From: Butyrivibrio sp. CB08
GTDB taxonomy: Bacteria > Bacillota > Clostridia > Lachnospirales > Lachnospiraceae
Assembly (NCBI RefSeq): GCF_003625485.1
Contig: NZ_RAIR01000005.1
Span: 62,001-126,000, forward strand
Direction: 5' to 3'
DNA length: 64,000 bases
In this document: positions 51,165 to 59,713 of the stretch, piece after piece
Position numbering within the stretch: the first letter of the stretch is position 1
How the letters are laid out: the number at the start of each line of letters is the position of its first letter
Translations under genes and position numbers: made by a program
The notes under the pieces: model-generated
Database searches by the model: none
What the model saw: only the letters and a program-made list of their open reading frames with translations
Told to the model about the DNA's origin: nothing

Positions 51165-51941
51165 TCATAACAATTGATATTTTTCGAGGGCCTTCCAAAT
51201 ACCGTCATCTTCCAGATTGGCAGTGACGTAATCTGCGAGGGCTTTTGTTTCGTCTGTAGATCTGCCCATGGCAACTGCGATGCCAGCGGTCTGAAGCATC
51301 TCTTTATCGTTGATACTGTCCCCAAAAGCCATGGTGTTCTTTGGGTCCTCATTAAGGAGTTCGCACACCTTTAAGACGCCAGTTCCCTTGTTAAAGCCCC
51401 TTGGAACCATCTCAACTATGGTGTCCGTGTGGAGCATGAAGTCGTAGAGGTCAGAGAGTTCATCAAAGCACTGATCTCTTGTAGGGCTGTCGCAGATGCA
51501 GGAGAGCTTGTTGATCTCCCAGTTTCCCCAGTTTTCAGTTATACCAAGAAGGCCGTTGCCCATCTCGTCTATGACTTTTTCACCGAACATATCGCCTTTA
51601 AAGTCAGGCTTATCCATGTAAAGGTACCTTGGGCCCTCCAAAATGGTCTTAAATCCATGTTTGTTTACAGTTTCAACGGTACGGATAGTATCTTCTTTAC
51701 TGATTATCCTGTTAAAAAGAGTCTCTCCCTTATATTCGATCATGCATCCGCAGGCGGATACAATCCCATCAAATCCAATACTGAGAAGGTCCTCGTTGTG
51801 TACGAAGGCTCTTGCACGTCCTGTGTTGATAAAGCAGTGATGCCCGTTTTCCTGGGCAATCTTTATAGCTCTCCTTGTGCTGTCCGGGATGTAGTTCTTG
51901 TAATCCCACAAAGTTCCGTCGATGTCAAAAAACAAAATCAT
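51165..51941 (-). CDS. Cof-type HAD-superfamily hydrolase
   Basis: The 258-residue protein opens with the HAD nucleophile motif FFDIDGTLWDYKN (Asp6 and Asp8). It has NTGRARAF as the motif II region, a central cap of the Cof (C2B) type, and GFNKGTGVLKVCE, then AFGDSINDKEML as motif IV and AVAMGRSTDETKALADYVT at the end. Cof-type enzymes dephosphorylate sugar phosphates or nucleotides in the cytoplasm, so the specific substrate is not predictable. GGAGA precedes the start. Confidence 0.93.
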   Translation of the reverse strand: MILFFDIDGTLWDYKNYIPDSTRRAIKIAQENGHHCFINTGRARAFVHNEDLLSIGFDGIVSACGCMIEYKGETLFNRIISKEDTIRTVETVNKHGFKTILEGPRYLYMDKPDFKGDMFGEKVIDEMGNGLLGITENWGNWEINKLSCICDSPTRDQCFDELSDLYDFMLHTDTIVEMVPRGFNKGTGVLKVCELLNEDPKNTMAFGDSINDKEMLQTAGIAVAMGRSTDETKALADYVTANLEDDGIWKALEKYQLL

Positions 51942-52031
51942 AAATAAATCTCCAATATTTCTATGCTATGATTATTATAGCCTAATATATGGTCGGAAAA
52001 ATGTAAAATTTTTACGCGGGAGCATGTTAAT

Positions 52032-52910
52032 TTGAGCGGGAAAGTTACTCTCTTAAACGAATACCTAAGGGACAGATTTGGCTGTAAGGTCTATAAAATA
52101 GCCCTAAATGGCGGTTTTACCTGCCCCAACAGGGATGGGAAGATCGATACGAGGGGATGTATCTTTTGTTCAGAGGGCGGAAGCGGAGAGTTCGCCCAAA
52201 GTGCCAGGTTGTCTGTAACTGAGCAGATCGAGCTTGGGAAAAGAAAAGTCGAAAAGAAGATAAAGGATGGCAAATACATAGCGTATTTCCAGGCCTATAC
52301 GGGAACATACGATAAAGTGGAACGGCTCAGAGCTCTTTTTACTGAGGCTATTGATCACCCTGATATTGTGGTGTTGTCTGTGGCCACAAGGCCAGACTGC
52401 CTGCCAGAGGAGGTTCTGGACCTTTTAGAGGAGCTAAACAGGATAAAACCTGTGTGGGTGGAACTGGGGCTTCAGACTATACATGAACAGTCTGCAAGAT
52501 ACATCAGAAGGGGATATGAGCTTTCTGTGTATGATGAGGCGATAGCTGCCCTTAGAAGCAGGGGAATAGAAGTCATAACTCACCTTATCATCGGACTTCC
52601 GGGGGAGAGTAAGAGCGACATATTAGAATCTGTGGACTATGTCTGCAAAAGCGGCGCAAATGGCATAAAGCTTCAGCTTCTTCACATACTTAAGGGGACA
52701 GATCTGCAAAAAGAGTACGAACAAGGCCGCGTAACTGTTCTTTCAGAAGATGAATATGTCGATATATTGAAAGAGTGTGTGGAAATAATCCCGGAAAACG
52801 TGGTGATCCACAGACTGACTGGGGATGGGGATAAAAAGATACTGATCGCCCCTATGTGGAGCGGAAATAAAAAACATGTTTGGAATCACATTCAAAAAGA
52901 CGTGTTATAA
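52032..52910 (+). CDS. Radical SAM protein of the YhcC family
   Basis: The frame begins with a TTG at 52032; GGGAG lies nine bases before it, and the only nearby ATG is out of frame. The 292-residue protein has NEYLRDRFGCKVYKI at the N-terminus, the family cluster motif with Cys31, Cys43 and Cys46 (CPNRDG...GCIFCSEGG), and the later GLQTIHEQSARYIRRGY. This is the YhcC/TIGR01212 family, of unknown substrate. It precedes the EAL membrane gene by 21 bp. Confidence 0.9.
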   Translation: MSGKVTLLNEYLRDRFGCKVYKIALNGGFTCPNRDGKIDTRGCIFCSEGGSGEFAQSARLSVTEQIELGKRKVEKKIKDGKYIAYFQAYTGTYDKVERLRALFTEAIDHPDIVVLSVATRPDCLPEEVLDLLEELNRIKPVWVELGLQTIHEQSARYIRRGYELSVYDEAIAALRSRGIEVITHLIIGLPGESKSDILESVDYVCKSGANGIKLQLLHILKGTDLQKEYEQGRVTVLSEDEYVDILKECVEIIPENVVIHRLTGDGDKKILIAPMWSGNKKHVWNHIQKDVL

Positions 52911-52931
52911 TGTTTTTAGGAGAGAAACATT

Positions 52932-54848
52932 ATGCTAGTTGCTACAGACGTGCTGAACAATAGCAGTTATACTCCAGTCGGGGATATACTTGTTATGGCG
53001 ATAATAGGTATTTTCCTGATACTAATTCGTGCGGCCTTTATCAAGAAGACCAGAGAATTTAGGATATTCAAGCATATCCTGATCACTCTTTGTCTTGCGG
53101 CGGTTGCGGATATCCTCTATCACGTATTTTTAGTGAATGTAGGTCATGTCCCCAATTATGCCATCTATATTCTCAGATTTGCTTACCATTTTCTTTTATT
53201 CCAGGAATTTGTTTTATACGTAAGGTACTTTGAGTATACGCTTCAGCTCACCAGAAAGGGCGAGAAGATATACTGGTATCTGGCTCTGGCTGGATTTGTG
53301 ATCTTTTGCTTGATCGATATCTTTGGAAGTATCTTTGGATTTGGCTTCCGTATCACGAACGATTTCGTGGCTGTTTCTGGTGTAAATATCTTTGCCCTTG
53401 AGTACTTCTTCTTTGTGGGAATTGTGATCTTTGAGATGCTATGGTACAGAAACCGCGTGTACAAGCCTATCATCGGAGCTTTTGTGGGCTCTGAGGTTGT
53501 GGCTCTTATTGTTATGTACCTGCAGGGATCACATCATCAGCAGTCCTTTACTACTGCGACATTTCTTTTCCCGGCGTTCTGCATACTGTACCTCTTGCAT
53601 GCAAACCCATACGATCCGGAAATGGGCACGCTGCGCCTGGATTCCTTCGAGGCTGCCATATCCTATGCCTCACAGCACAAGCATAAACTCATTATCCTAA
53701 GTCTCTTCCTTCATGAGTTTGACGAGGCGGGGCGCAAGTATCCAAAAGAGATCAAGGACACCATAAGGAAATACATAGAGAATTACTTCAAAAATGCCAC
53801 CATTTTTCAGATTTCAGGCGGAAGACTTATCCTTACTGCAGATATGGCGGCAAACCCCGACCACGAGGCAAAAACCGAAGAAATCCTCGGGGTATTCAGG
53901 GGCCAGTACAAGACCTATGGCCATGACTACAAGGTGGTTATCCTTCGAAGCTTTGACAGCATAACTGATCCTGATGACTATATAAGCCTTATCCAGTACG
54001 TTGAGAACAGGATGTTTGAAAATGAGATAAAGTTCGTAGATGACACTGATCTGGACAAGTTCTTCAGCCACAAGTATATAGTGGACGAGCTTGTAGATAT
54101 CAACGAAAAGAAAGATCTCTTCGACGACAGGGTAGTGGTATTCTGCCAGCCTGTTTATAACTTAAGGACCCACAAGTTCGACACAGCTGAGGCCCTTATG
54201 AGGATGAGGCTTGAGAAAACCGGAATGGTATTCCCTGACAGGTTTATCCCTATCGCGGAAAAGCACAACAGTATTCATCAGCTGAGTTTGATCATCCTGG
54301 CCAAGACCTGTAGGGAGGTAAAAAGACTTCTCGATGAAGGTTACGATGTTCAGAGAATTTCAGTTAACTTTTCCATCATGGATGTCAGAGAGAGGCAGTT
54401 TTCTGAGAATGTAAGAAAGATCGTGGCTGACAGTGGAATTCCATTCGAGAAGATAGCCATAGAAATTACAGAGAGCCAGAACGAGCGAGATTTCTCCATC
54501 GTAAAAGAGAAGATCTCAGAGCTTAAGGCAAGTGGAATCACCTTCTATCTGGATGACTTTGGAACAGGATATTCCAGCTTTGAGAGGATCATGCAGCTGC
54601 CATTTGATATCATCAAGTTCGATAAGTCCATGGTCAGCGCCAGCAGGCAGAGCCCCAAGTCAGAGACCATGGTATCTTACCTGGCTCATATGTTTACAGA
54701 TATGAACTATGCAGTTCTGTACGAGGGAATAGAAGATGAGGCTGATGAAGAGCTTTGTAACCGCATGTATGCAAGATATCTGCAGGGTTACAAGTACTCT
54801 AAGCCGATACCTATCGAAGAGCTAACAAACTTTTTTGAGAAAAAATAA
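52932..54848 (+). CDS. Membrane-bound EAL-domain c-di-GMP phosphodiesterase
   Basis: The 638-residue protein has seven to eight membrane segments in the first 230 residues, a degenerate GGDEF-like region (about 240-390) without a recognisable motif, and a C-terminal EAL domain with AEALMRM, IEITESQ, YLDDFGTGYSS and IKFDKSM. The EAL signature reads EALM rather than EALL but keeps the catalytic residues I can see. It probably degrades cyclic di-GMP in response to a membrane signal. AGGAGAG precedes the start, and a strong terminator follows. Confidence 0.88.
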   Translation: MLVATDVLNNSSYTPVGDILVMAIIGIFLILIRAAFIKKTREFRIFKHILITLCLAAVADILYHVFLVNVGHVPNYAIYILRFAYHFLLFQEFVLYVRYFEYTLQLTRKGEKIYWYLALAGFVIFCLIDIFGSIFGFGFRITNDFVAVSGVNIFALEYFFFVGIVIFEMLWYRNRVYKPIIGAFVGSEVVALIVMYLQGSHHQQSFTTATFLFPAFCILYLLHANPYDPEMGTLRLDSFEAAISYASQHKHKLIILSLFLHEFDEAGRKYPKEIKDTIRKYIENYFKNATIFQISGGRLILTADMAANPDHEAKTEEILGVFRGQYKTYGHDYKVVILRSFDSITDPDDYISLIQYVENRMFENEIKFVDDTDLDKFFSHKYIVDELVDINEKKDLFDDRVVVFCQPVYNLRTHKFDTAEALMRMRLEKTGMVFPDRFIPIAEKHNSIHQLSLIILAKTCREVKRLLDEGYDVQRISVNFSIMDVRERQFSENVRKIVADSGIPFEKIAIEITESQNERDFSIVKEKISELKASGITFYLDDFGTGYSSFERIMQLPFDIIKFDKSMVSASRQSPKSETMVSYLAHMFTDMNYAVLYEGIEDEADEELCNRMYARYLQGYKYSKPIPIEELTNFFEKK

Positions 54849-54878
54849 ACGGTAACTGATCTTTAGATCAGTTACCGT
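54849..54878. terminator. Bidirectional terminator after the EAL gene
   Basis: A perfect 13-bp stem (ACGGTAACTGATC / GATCAGTTACCGT) with a TTTA loop lies between the convergent EAL and small hypothetical genes. Confidence 0.9.
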
Positions 54879-54886
54879 AATTTATT

Positions 54887-55228
54887 TTAGAGAACTGCGC
54901 TGTTTATTGCGCTGTGAACCTTAGCTGTCATCTCGTCGGAAAGCTGGATGTTCAGCATATCTATCACTCTGTTGTCTATAGAGTATCCAAGCCTGTTGGC
55001 ATGGAATCTGAAATCGTCTTGGTGGGCAGCTTCATAGCTGTTTTTCATGCTATCGCTGAGTGCCTTGGTAGCAACCATTGAATCATAGGCCTGCTCAAAG
55101 GCTTCACCAAACTTTCTTTTGGTCTCTTCATCAAGTCCTGTAAGTTCCTTCACAGACTGAGAAGCAACGTTCTGATTGAGATATTTACTTGCTATTCCGT
55201 TAGCAGTCGCCAAGAAGTTAAAATCCAT
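54887..55228 (-). CDS. Hypothetical protein ending the AmmeMemoRadiSam run
   Basis: The 113-residue protein begins MDFNFLATANGIASKYLNQN and is predicted to be all-helical, with a DDFRFHANRLGYSIDNRVIDML segment. There is no signal peptide, cysteine or membrane segment. It lies 66 bp after the membrane protein gene at 55295 in the same direction, and the run ends at the bidirectional terminator. Co-transcription is plausible but not shown. The family is unknown. Confidence 0.55.
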   Translation of the reverse strand: MDFNFLATANGIASKYLNQNVASQSVKELTGLDEETKRKFGEAFEQAYDSMVATKALSDSMKNSYEAAHQDDFRFHANRLGYSIDNRVIDMLNIQLSDEMTAKVHSAINSAVL

Positions 55229-55294
55229 TTTATACCCTCGCTTAAAACATTGTCGAAATATATATCGGAGGGCTCAGGAAAAAATTAAGGGGTT

Positions 55295-56077
55295 TTAGTT
55301 GTCTTTTTTTAATGTCAGTTTCTTCACCAGATTATCAACACTGGAAGCGTCGATAGTCAGTACATTTGTGGAGAAAATGGTCTTAACAAGCCATACCAGG
55401 AACACAAAAACAAGGATCGGAACCACGCAGGCTGTGACTATCATTACAGCCAGAGATTCCAGTAAACTTGTGGCAAAATCAGTAATCTTCTGAACGGTAT
55501 CAGTTGTTATTGTTGTGAGATTTCCAATGATTCCGTCGTCTGAATCCCCATCGATTTCCAGTTCGTTGTATTCATTTATTGTGCTCTCGACCTGCTTTGC
55601 CTGGGTTTGATATATTTTATCCGACAAAAGAACGCTTGCAGGTACGATAAGGTAGATAACAAAGCCGATGACCATGATCTTTCCTGCCACTGAGTAGAAC
55701 TTCTCCTTGCTAGATGCGATACCTACGCAGATCAGGATACATGCTATTGGGATAAGTACTGCAAAGGTGATGTATCCGGCGATGGTGATAAGGAATTTCT
55801 CCAGATACAGTGCGCTTAAGATCAATAGGAAATACTTGGCAAGCTCAGCCATCTGCTCAGCAAGTGGTGTGCAGAGGTCTCCTGGAAGAAGGGACAGGGT
55901 TGCTGATGTTCCTGCTGCGCCTCCAGAAAGTGTCATGACTGTGGCGATCTTGTCATCAGTCTGCTCTATGGAATGAGTGTGGTTAGCCGGGTCAGCAGAC
56001 CAGGGCGCAACCTTGGTCAGGGATATAACTGCGATCAGCAGTATTATGGCGATAAGGGTTATTTTCTTAAGATTCAT
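55295..56077 (-). CDS. Polytopic membrane protein of unknown function
   Basis: The 260-residue protein starts with a signal-like hydrophobic segment, then has an extracellular-type loop of about 50 residues. Three to four membrane segments follow between about 85 and 160, then a Thr/Asp-rich loop and one or two more near 210-235. I recognise no transporter motif. It begins 4 bp after the DUF4230 gene, so the two are almost certainly co-expressed. Its membrane position could make it the partner of the DUF4230 protein. Confidence 0.6.
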   Translation of the reverse strand: MNLKKITLIAIILLIAVISLTKVAPWSADPANHTHSIEQTDDKIATVMTLSGGAAGTSATLSLLPGDLCTPLAEQMAELAKYFLLILSALYLEKFLITIAGYITFAVLIPIACILICVGIASSKEKFYSVAGKIMVIGFVIYLIVPASVLLSDKIYQTQAKQVESTINEYNELEIDGDSDDGIIGNLTTITTDTVQKITDFATSLLESLAVMIVTACVVPILVFVFLVWLVKTIFSTNVLTIDASSVDNLVKKLTLKKDN

Positions 56078-56081
56078 GAGC

Positions 56082-56753
56082 TTACTCCTTAGTGCGGAAA
56101 TCTACCTGGTAATCTGATACTGAGGCGAAATTCTTGATAAAGTTTGTAATAAGGACTCTGGCGTGGTCATCGCTCTTTTTAAGGATGCCATTGTCCAGGG
56201 CCTTTTGCTTGGCAGCTTCTTCAAAGTCCGTGAGAGAAGCGTTGAAATCCTCAAGCTTCATGGGATTCCAGATGGAATCCTTTTCTGAATACACCTGGAA
56301 GGTGTTTGTATCTATGTTTACTGTCTGTATCTCAGACTCTGGGATATCCACAGTGATGGTCTTGTTTTCGTCGTCCTTAGTCAGTGTAATCCCGCCAAAA
56401 TCAATGCCTGCAGATACACTTCCGTCGTAGCTGTAGATAAATTCTGAGGAAGAGTTGATCATGTTGAGGATCTTCTTTTCCTTGGTGTACTTCTCAACTT
56501 GGGTAAAGTAGTACTCCTGGGTTATGAGAACGCCCATGTCCCTAAGGCCGTCTTCGATAGTCTCTGTGCTTGTGGTCACAAGGACTTTTTCCTTCTTTGG
56601 TGCCAGGGTAGCGTGGGCCGTGGCAGAATCTGTATCGCTACCTGACTTATCCTTCAGGAACCCTGTAAAAAGAACTATCATCGCGATTACAGAGATCCCT
56701 ATGACGCTAAGATAAAAGATATTCTTTGGTGATCTGAAGTCAAAATCTTTCAT
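56082..56753 (-). CDS. DUF4230-family membrane-anchored protein
   Basis: The 223-residue protein has one N-terminal membrane segment (about 12-32) and an extracytoplasmic domain with STETIEDGLRDMGVLITQEYYFTQVEKY and GSVSAGIDFGGITL, the pattern of DUF4230. The C-terminal part has EEAAKQKALDNGILKKSDDHA, resembling the helical end of the family. Its function is not known to me. It lies 16 bp after the AmrS gene and 4 bp before the membrane protein gene. Confidence 0.78.
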   Translation of the reverse strand: MKDFDFRSPKNIFYLSVIGISVIAMIVLFTGFLKDKSGSDTDSATAHATLAPKKEKVLVTTSTETIEDGLRDMGVLITQEYYFTQVEKYTKEKKILNMINSSSEFIYSYDGSVSAGIDFGGITLTKDDENKTITVDIPESEIQTVNIDTNTFQVYSEKDSIWNPMKLEDFNASLTDFEEAAKQKALDNGILKKSDDHARVLITNFIKNFASVSDYQVDFRTKE

Positions 56754-56769
56754 GATGCTTCCTCCAAGT

Positions 56770-57615
56770 TTAGTTTCCTACAAAGACGTGGTCCAGATAC
56801 TTCGATGCAGCAGCTTTAAGCTCTGCCATTTTCTCGTAGGTAGGGGCAGGTATATCCGTTAAGTGAAAACGCGGGAAATAGCGGGTTACGTGAAGGGCGA
56901 TGGACTCTTTTCCCTTGCCATGGTTAAGACCTGCTATCCACTCTGCGATCTGGGCTATCTCTTCTGGATTATCGTTATGGGTTGGGACGATGAGGGTAGT
57001 GACCTCTACGTGGCACTTTTCAGAGGCCATTTCGATAAAGTCCATGACCATCTGCCTGTTGCCCTTTAGGAAATCCGTGTAATAGGTATCTGTAAAGCCC
57101 TTAAGGTCGATGTTCATGGCATCTATGTGGGGAATGACCTTTTCTGCGATCTCCTTTGTCACATTTCCGTTGGAGACAAGGACAGTTTTCATTCCCTTTT
57201 TGTGCACCTGTAGCGACGCATCGATGACATATTCATAGCCTACAAGGGGCTCATTATAGGTAAATGCAACGCCTATATTGCCGTGAGGCTTGTACTGCTC
57301 CGCGATGTCCGCCAGGTCCTGTGGCGAAATGTAGCGATAGCCCATGTCGTACTCCTGACCGAACCCGTAAGAGATCTCATGGTTCTGGCAGAAGGGACAG
57401 CGAAGGTTACACCCGTAGCTTCCCACAGATACGATATTTGAGCCCGGGAAAAAGAGATTTAGAGGCTTTTTCTCTATCGGATCTAAGGCAATGGATGTTA
57501 CAAGCCCGTAGTTTGTGCACTTTATCTCGCCGGCATCGCAAATGCGAGCCCGGCAAAGACCAGTGTCTCCATCATTAAGATAACAAGCGTTATGGCAAAC
57601 ATTACATCTGGGCAT
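56770..57615 (-). CDS. amrS: AmmeMemoRadiSam system radical SAM enzyme
   Basis: The 281-residue protein has an N-terminal cysteine cluster (CNVCHNAC...GLCRAR) and the radical SAM motif CNLRCPFC (Cys69, Cys73, Cys76), then GVAFTYNEPLVGYEYV and NIDLKGFTDTYY. This is the radical SAM member of the AmmeMemoRadiSam set, whose reaction is unknown. GAGGAAAG precedes the start. It follows the fused A/B gene by 10 bp, so all three components are present. Confidence 0.9.
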   Translation of the reverse strand: MPRCNVCHNACYLNDGDTGLCRARICDAGEIKCTNYGLVTSIALDPIEKKPLNLFFPGSNIVSVGSYGCNLRCPFCQNHEISYGFGQEYDMGYRYISPQDLADIAEQYKPHGNIGVAFTYNEPLVGYEYVIDASLQVHKKGMKTVLVSNGNVTKEIAEKVIPHIDAMNIDLKGFTDTYYTDFLKGNRQMVMDFIEMASEKCHVEVTTLIVPTHNDNPEEIAQIAEWIAGLNHGKGKESIALHVTRYFPRFHLTDIPAPTYEKMAELKAAASKYLDHVFVGN

Positions 57616-57625
57616 GGCTTTCCTC

Positions 57626-59068
57626 TTAGTAGTGTCTTATAACTTCGAATCTCTCAAGGCTGTAATCTTCGTCCTCTGATATGCCTGCTTTCTGGCGGGC
57701 GATATCAATCTGATCTTCGATGGTGTCTACTCCGTCAAGATTTGGAAGAAGGAGACCCCGCTTACGACCGTGGGTTACGATGACTCCGTAGCGCTTAACA
57801 TCCAGTTGATCCGGGCTGTCTATAGGCTCCGGGGTATCAAGAACGTCAACGCTCATCTCAAGACTTGCCAGCTCATCTTCCCTGATCATAGGAAATCTTG
57901 GGTCATTGGTGCCTGCACTTATGGCGTTTTGCATGATCTCATCAGCAACGTTCCTGCAGGTTGGAAGGATAGTTCCAATGCAGCCCCTCAGAGCTCCGTC
58001 TTTATGGATAGAAACAAAGGCTCCAGCCTGCTGCGAAAACATTTCAGAAGGCATATCTGCCCATTTTTCCCCGGTCAGGTCTGATTTTGAGATCCTTTTT
58101 CCCATGGTGATAAAGCTCTCTAAGGAAAATCTTGCAAGACGAACGTAAGGGTCTTCATCGGCTTTCCTTTTTTCAAGTTCCTCAGCCTTTTTGGCTCTCC
58201 AGACCTCCAAAAAACGCCTTGAATCGTCGGCTTCGCCGACTTCAAATCTGCAGATGCCATATCCTACGCCAAAGGTAGCCTCGTGAGAGAGCTTTTCAGC
58301 TCTTACAGAAAGCCCGTCAAGAGCCCCGGCCATCATGACAAAGGACCTGTGTCCGCACTCAGCAGCTCTTTCACAGAAGATATCATCAAAATCAAGGAGC
58401 CTGTCAAACTGGCCACTGGCTAGGGTTTCCATAATTCGGTCGTCGTATTCAGGGCCTTCCTTGGCAAAGCCGTAAGGGCCCTCTGCCTTCATCTTGTGGG
58501 AGAGGTCTCCGCTTGCTACGTAAACAACCCTTCTGCCAGTGTTTTCTATAGCCTTTTGCATTATCTGGCCCATTTCATAGTGCATTGGGAGAGTAAGGCC
58601 TGAAAGACCGATCCTTACGATCTTAAAGTCCTTGTAGAATTTTCTTATGTAGTAAAGAGGGATCATGGTTCCGTGGTCCAAGCTAGCATCACGCTCGCCA
58701 AGAGTTCCAGCTGGGAATTCCTGGATCTCGGAGTACTCAGAAGGCGCATCGGCGCCGTAAGATGCAGCGATATCACAGATCTCTTTTACCAGTTCTGTGT
58801 CGTACTGCTCGTTAAAAGAAACAGAGGGCGCATTGAACCTTCCCATATCGCCTCTGGCTCCGTCACCTGGAGAAATATGGAAATAATCCCCATACATAAT
58901 GCTGTGAGGACTTGAGATTATGATGGTTTCAGGCGCAAGGTCCGCTATCTCTTTTGCCACCTGCATGTATGCATCGGTGGTAGCCTGGATCTCTTTTTCC
59001 TGGCCGCCTCCAACTTCAGGCAGCATAATAGGTGGATGTGGTACGGCAAAAGCTCCAAGTATTGGCAT
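57626..59068 (-). CDS. AmmeMemoRadiSam system protein: Memo-like and AMMECR1 domains in one chain
   Basis: Residues 1-275 match the Memo / LigB-type domain: VPHPPIML (His11), SSPHS (His55), ASLDHGT (His132), VASGDLSH and a CGHRSF segment that keep a metal-type site. A charged linker (about 290-308) leads to an AMMECR1 domain (309-480) with the hallmark LRGCIG (360-365) and NDPRFPMI. Memo and AMMECR1 are separate proteins in humans and often separate genes in bacteria. GGGGG precedes the start. It heads the run to amrS, DUF4230 and the membrane protein. Confidence 0.9.
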   Translation of the reverse strand: MPILGAFAVPHPPIMLPEVGGGQEKEIQATTDAYMQVAKEIADLAPETIIISSPHSIMYGDYFHISPGDGARGDMGRFNAPSVSFNEQYDTELVKEICDIAASYGADAPSEYSEIQEFPAGTLGERDASLDHGTMIPLYYIRKFYKDFKIVRIGLSGLTLPMHYEMGQIMQKAIENTGRRVVYVASGDLSHKMKAEGPYGFAKEGPEYDDRIMETLASGQFDRLLDFDDIFCERAAECGHRSFVMMAGALDGLSVRAEKLSHEATFGVGYGICRFEVGEADDSRRFLEVWRAKKAEELEKRKADEDPYVRLARFSLESFITMGKRISKSDLTGEKWADMPSEMFSQQAGAFVSIHKDGALRGCIGTILPTCRNVADEIMQNAISAGTNDPRFPMIREDELASLEMSVDVLDTPEPIDSPDQLDVKRYGVIVTHGRKRGLLLPNLDGVDTIEDQIDIARQKAGISEDEDYSLERFEVIRHY

Positions 59069-59139
59069 ATTTCCCCCTCCATATAGTCCTTATAGATAAA
59101 ATATACTACTTCTTATTTTATACTAAATTGGCGATTTTC

Positions 59140-59148
59140 TGTTATAAT
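59140..59148 (+). promoter_or_regulatory. Extended -10 promoter of the Dlt-like operon
   Basis: TGTTATAAT (TG-N-TATAAT) lies 25 bp before the start of the XRE-type gene. Confidence 0.55.
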
Positions 59149-59173
59149 CTTTCTGTAAAGGGAGGGCGGTTTT

Positions 59174-59704
59174 ATGCCAAAGGTATCGAATAAAGAGAAT
59201 AAGAATCCATATTTTAAGAGGAGGGAGGAGCTCAAACTCACCAGAGATCAGGCCAGCGACTTACTTGAGTCCATTCCACCTGAGAGAATAGAGAAGATCG
59301 AGAACGAGAGAGTATCTCCACATCCTGACGAGATCATGATCATGGCGGACAAGTATAAGTCCCCGGAGCTTTGCAACTACTACTGTTCCAATCAGTGTCC
59401 TATCGGAAAGAGGTACGTTCCTGAGATCAAGATGCAGGACCTGTCCCAGATAGTGCTCAACACTGTGGATTCACTTAATACAGTTCAGGACCAGCAGCGC
59501 AGGTTCATCAATATTGCGGCTGATGGTGTTATTGACGACGCTGAAATCGACGATTTCGTGGACATCCAGAACGAGCTTGAGAAGATCTCAATTGCAGTAG
59601 AGACGCTGCAGCTGTGGTCAGAGCAGATGCTTGCTAACGGATCAATCAACGTTGACAAGTACAATGCAAGGAAGAACCTTAAAAAGAAGCCTGGTCAGGA
59701 GTGA
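59174..59704 (+). CDS. XRE-type HTH regulator with cysteine motif
   Basis: The 176-residue protein has an N-terminal Cro/CI-like helix-turn-helix (about 12-58: KRREELKLTRDQASDLLESIPPERIEKIENER). A cysteine motif CNYYCSNQC follows, and a C-terminal helical domain of about 110 residues contains QDQQRRFINIAADGVID. The cysteines suggest a metal or redox site. It precedes the MBOAT gene by 9 bp and probably controls that operon. GGGAGGG precedes the start. Confidence 0.8.
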   Translation: MPKVSNKENKNPYFKRREELKLTRDQASDLLESIPPERIEKIENERVSPHPDEIMIMADKYKSPELCNYYCSNQCPIGKRYVPEIKMQDLSQIVLNTVDSLNTVQDQQRRFINIAADGVIDDAEIDDFVDIQNELEKISIAVETLQLWSEQMLANGSINVDKYNARKNLKKKPGQE

Positions 59705-59713
59705 TAGAGGGAT

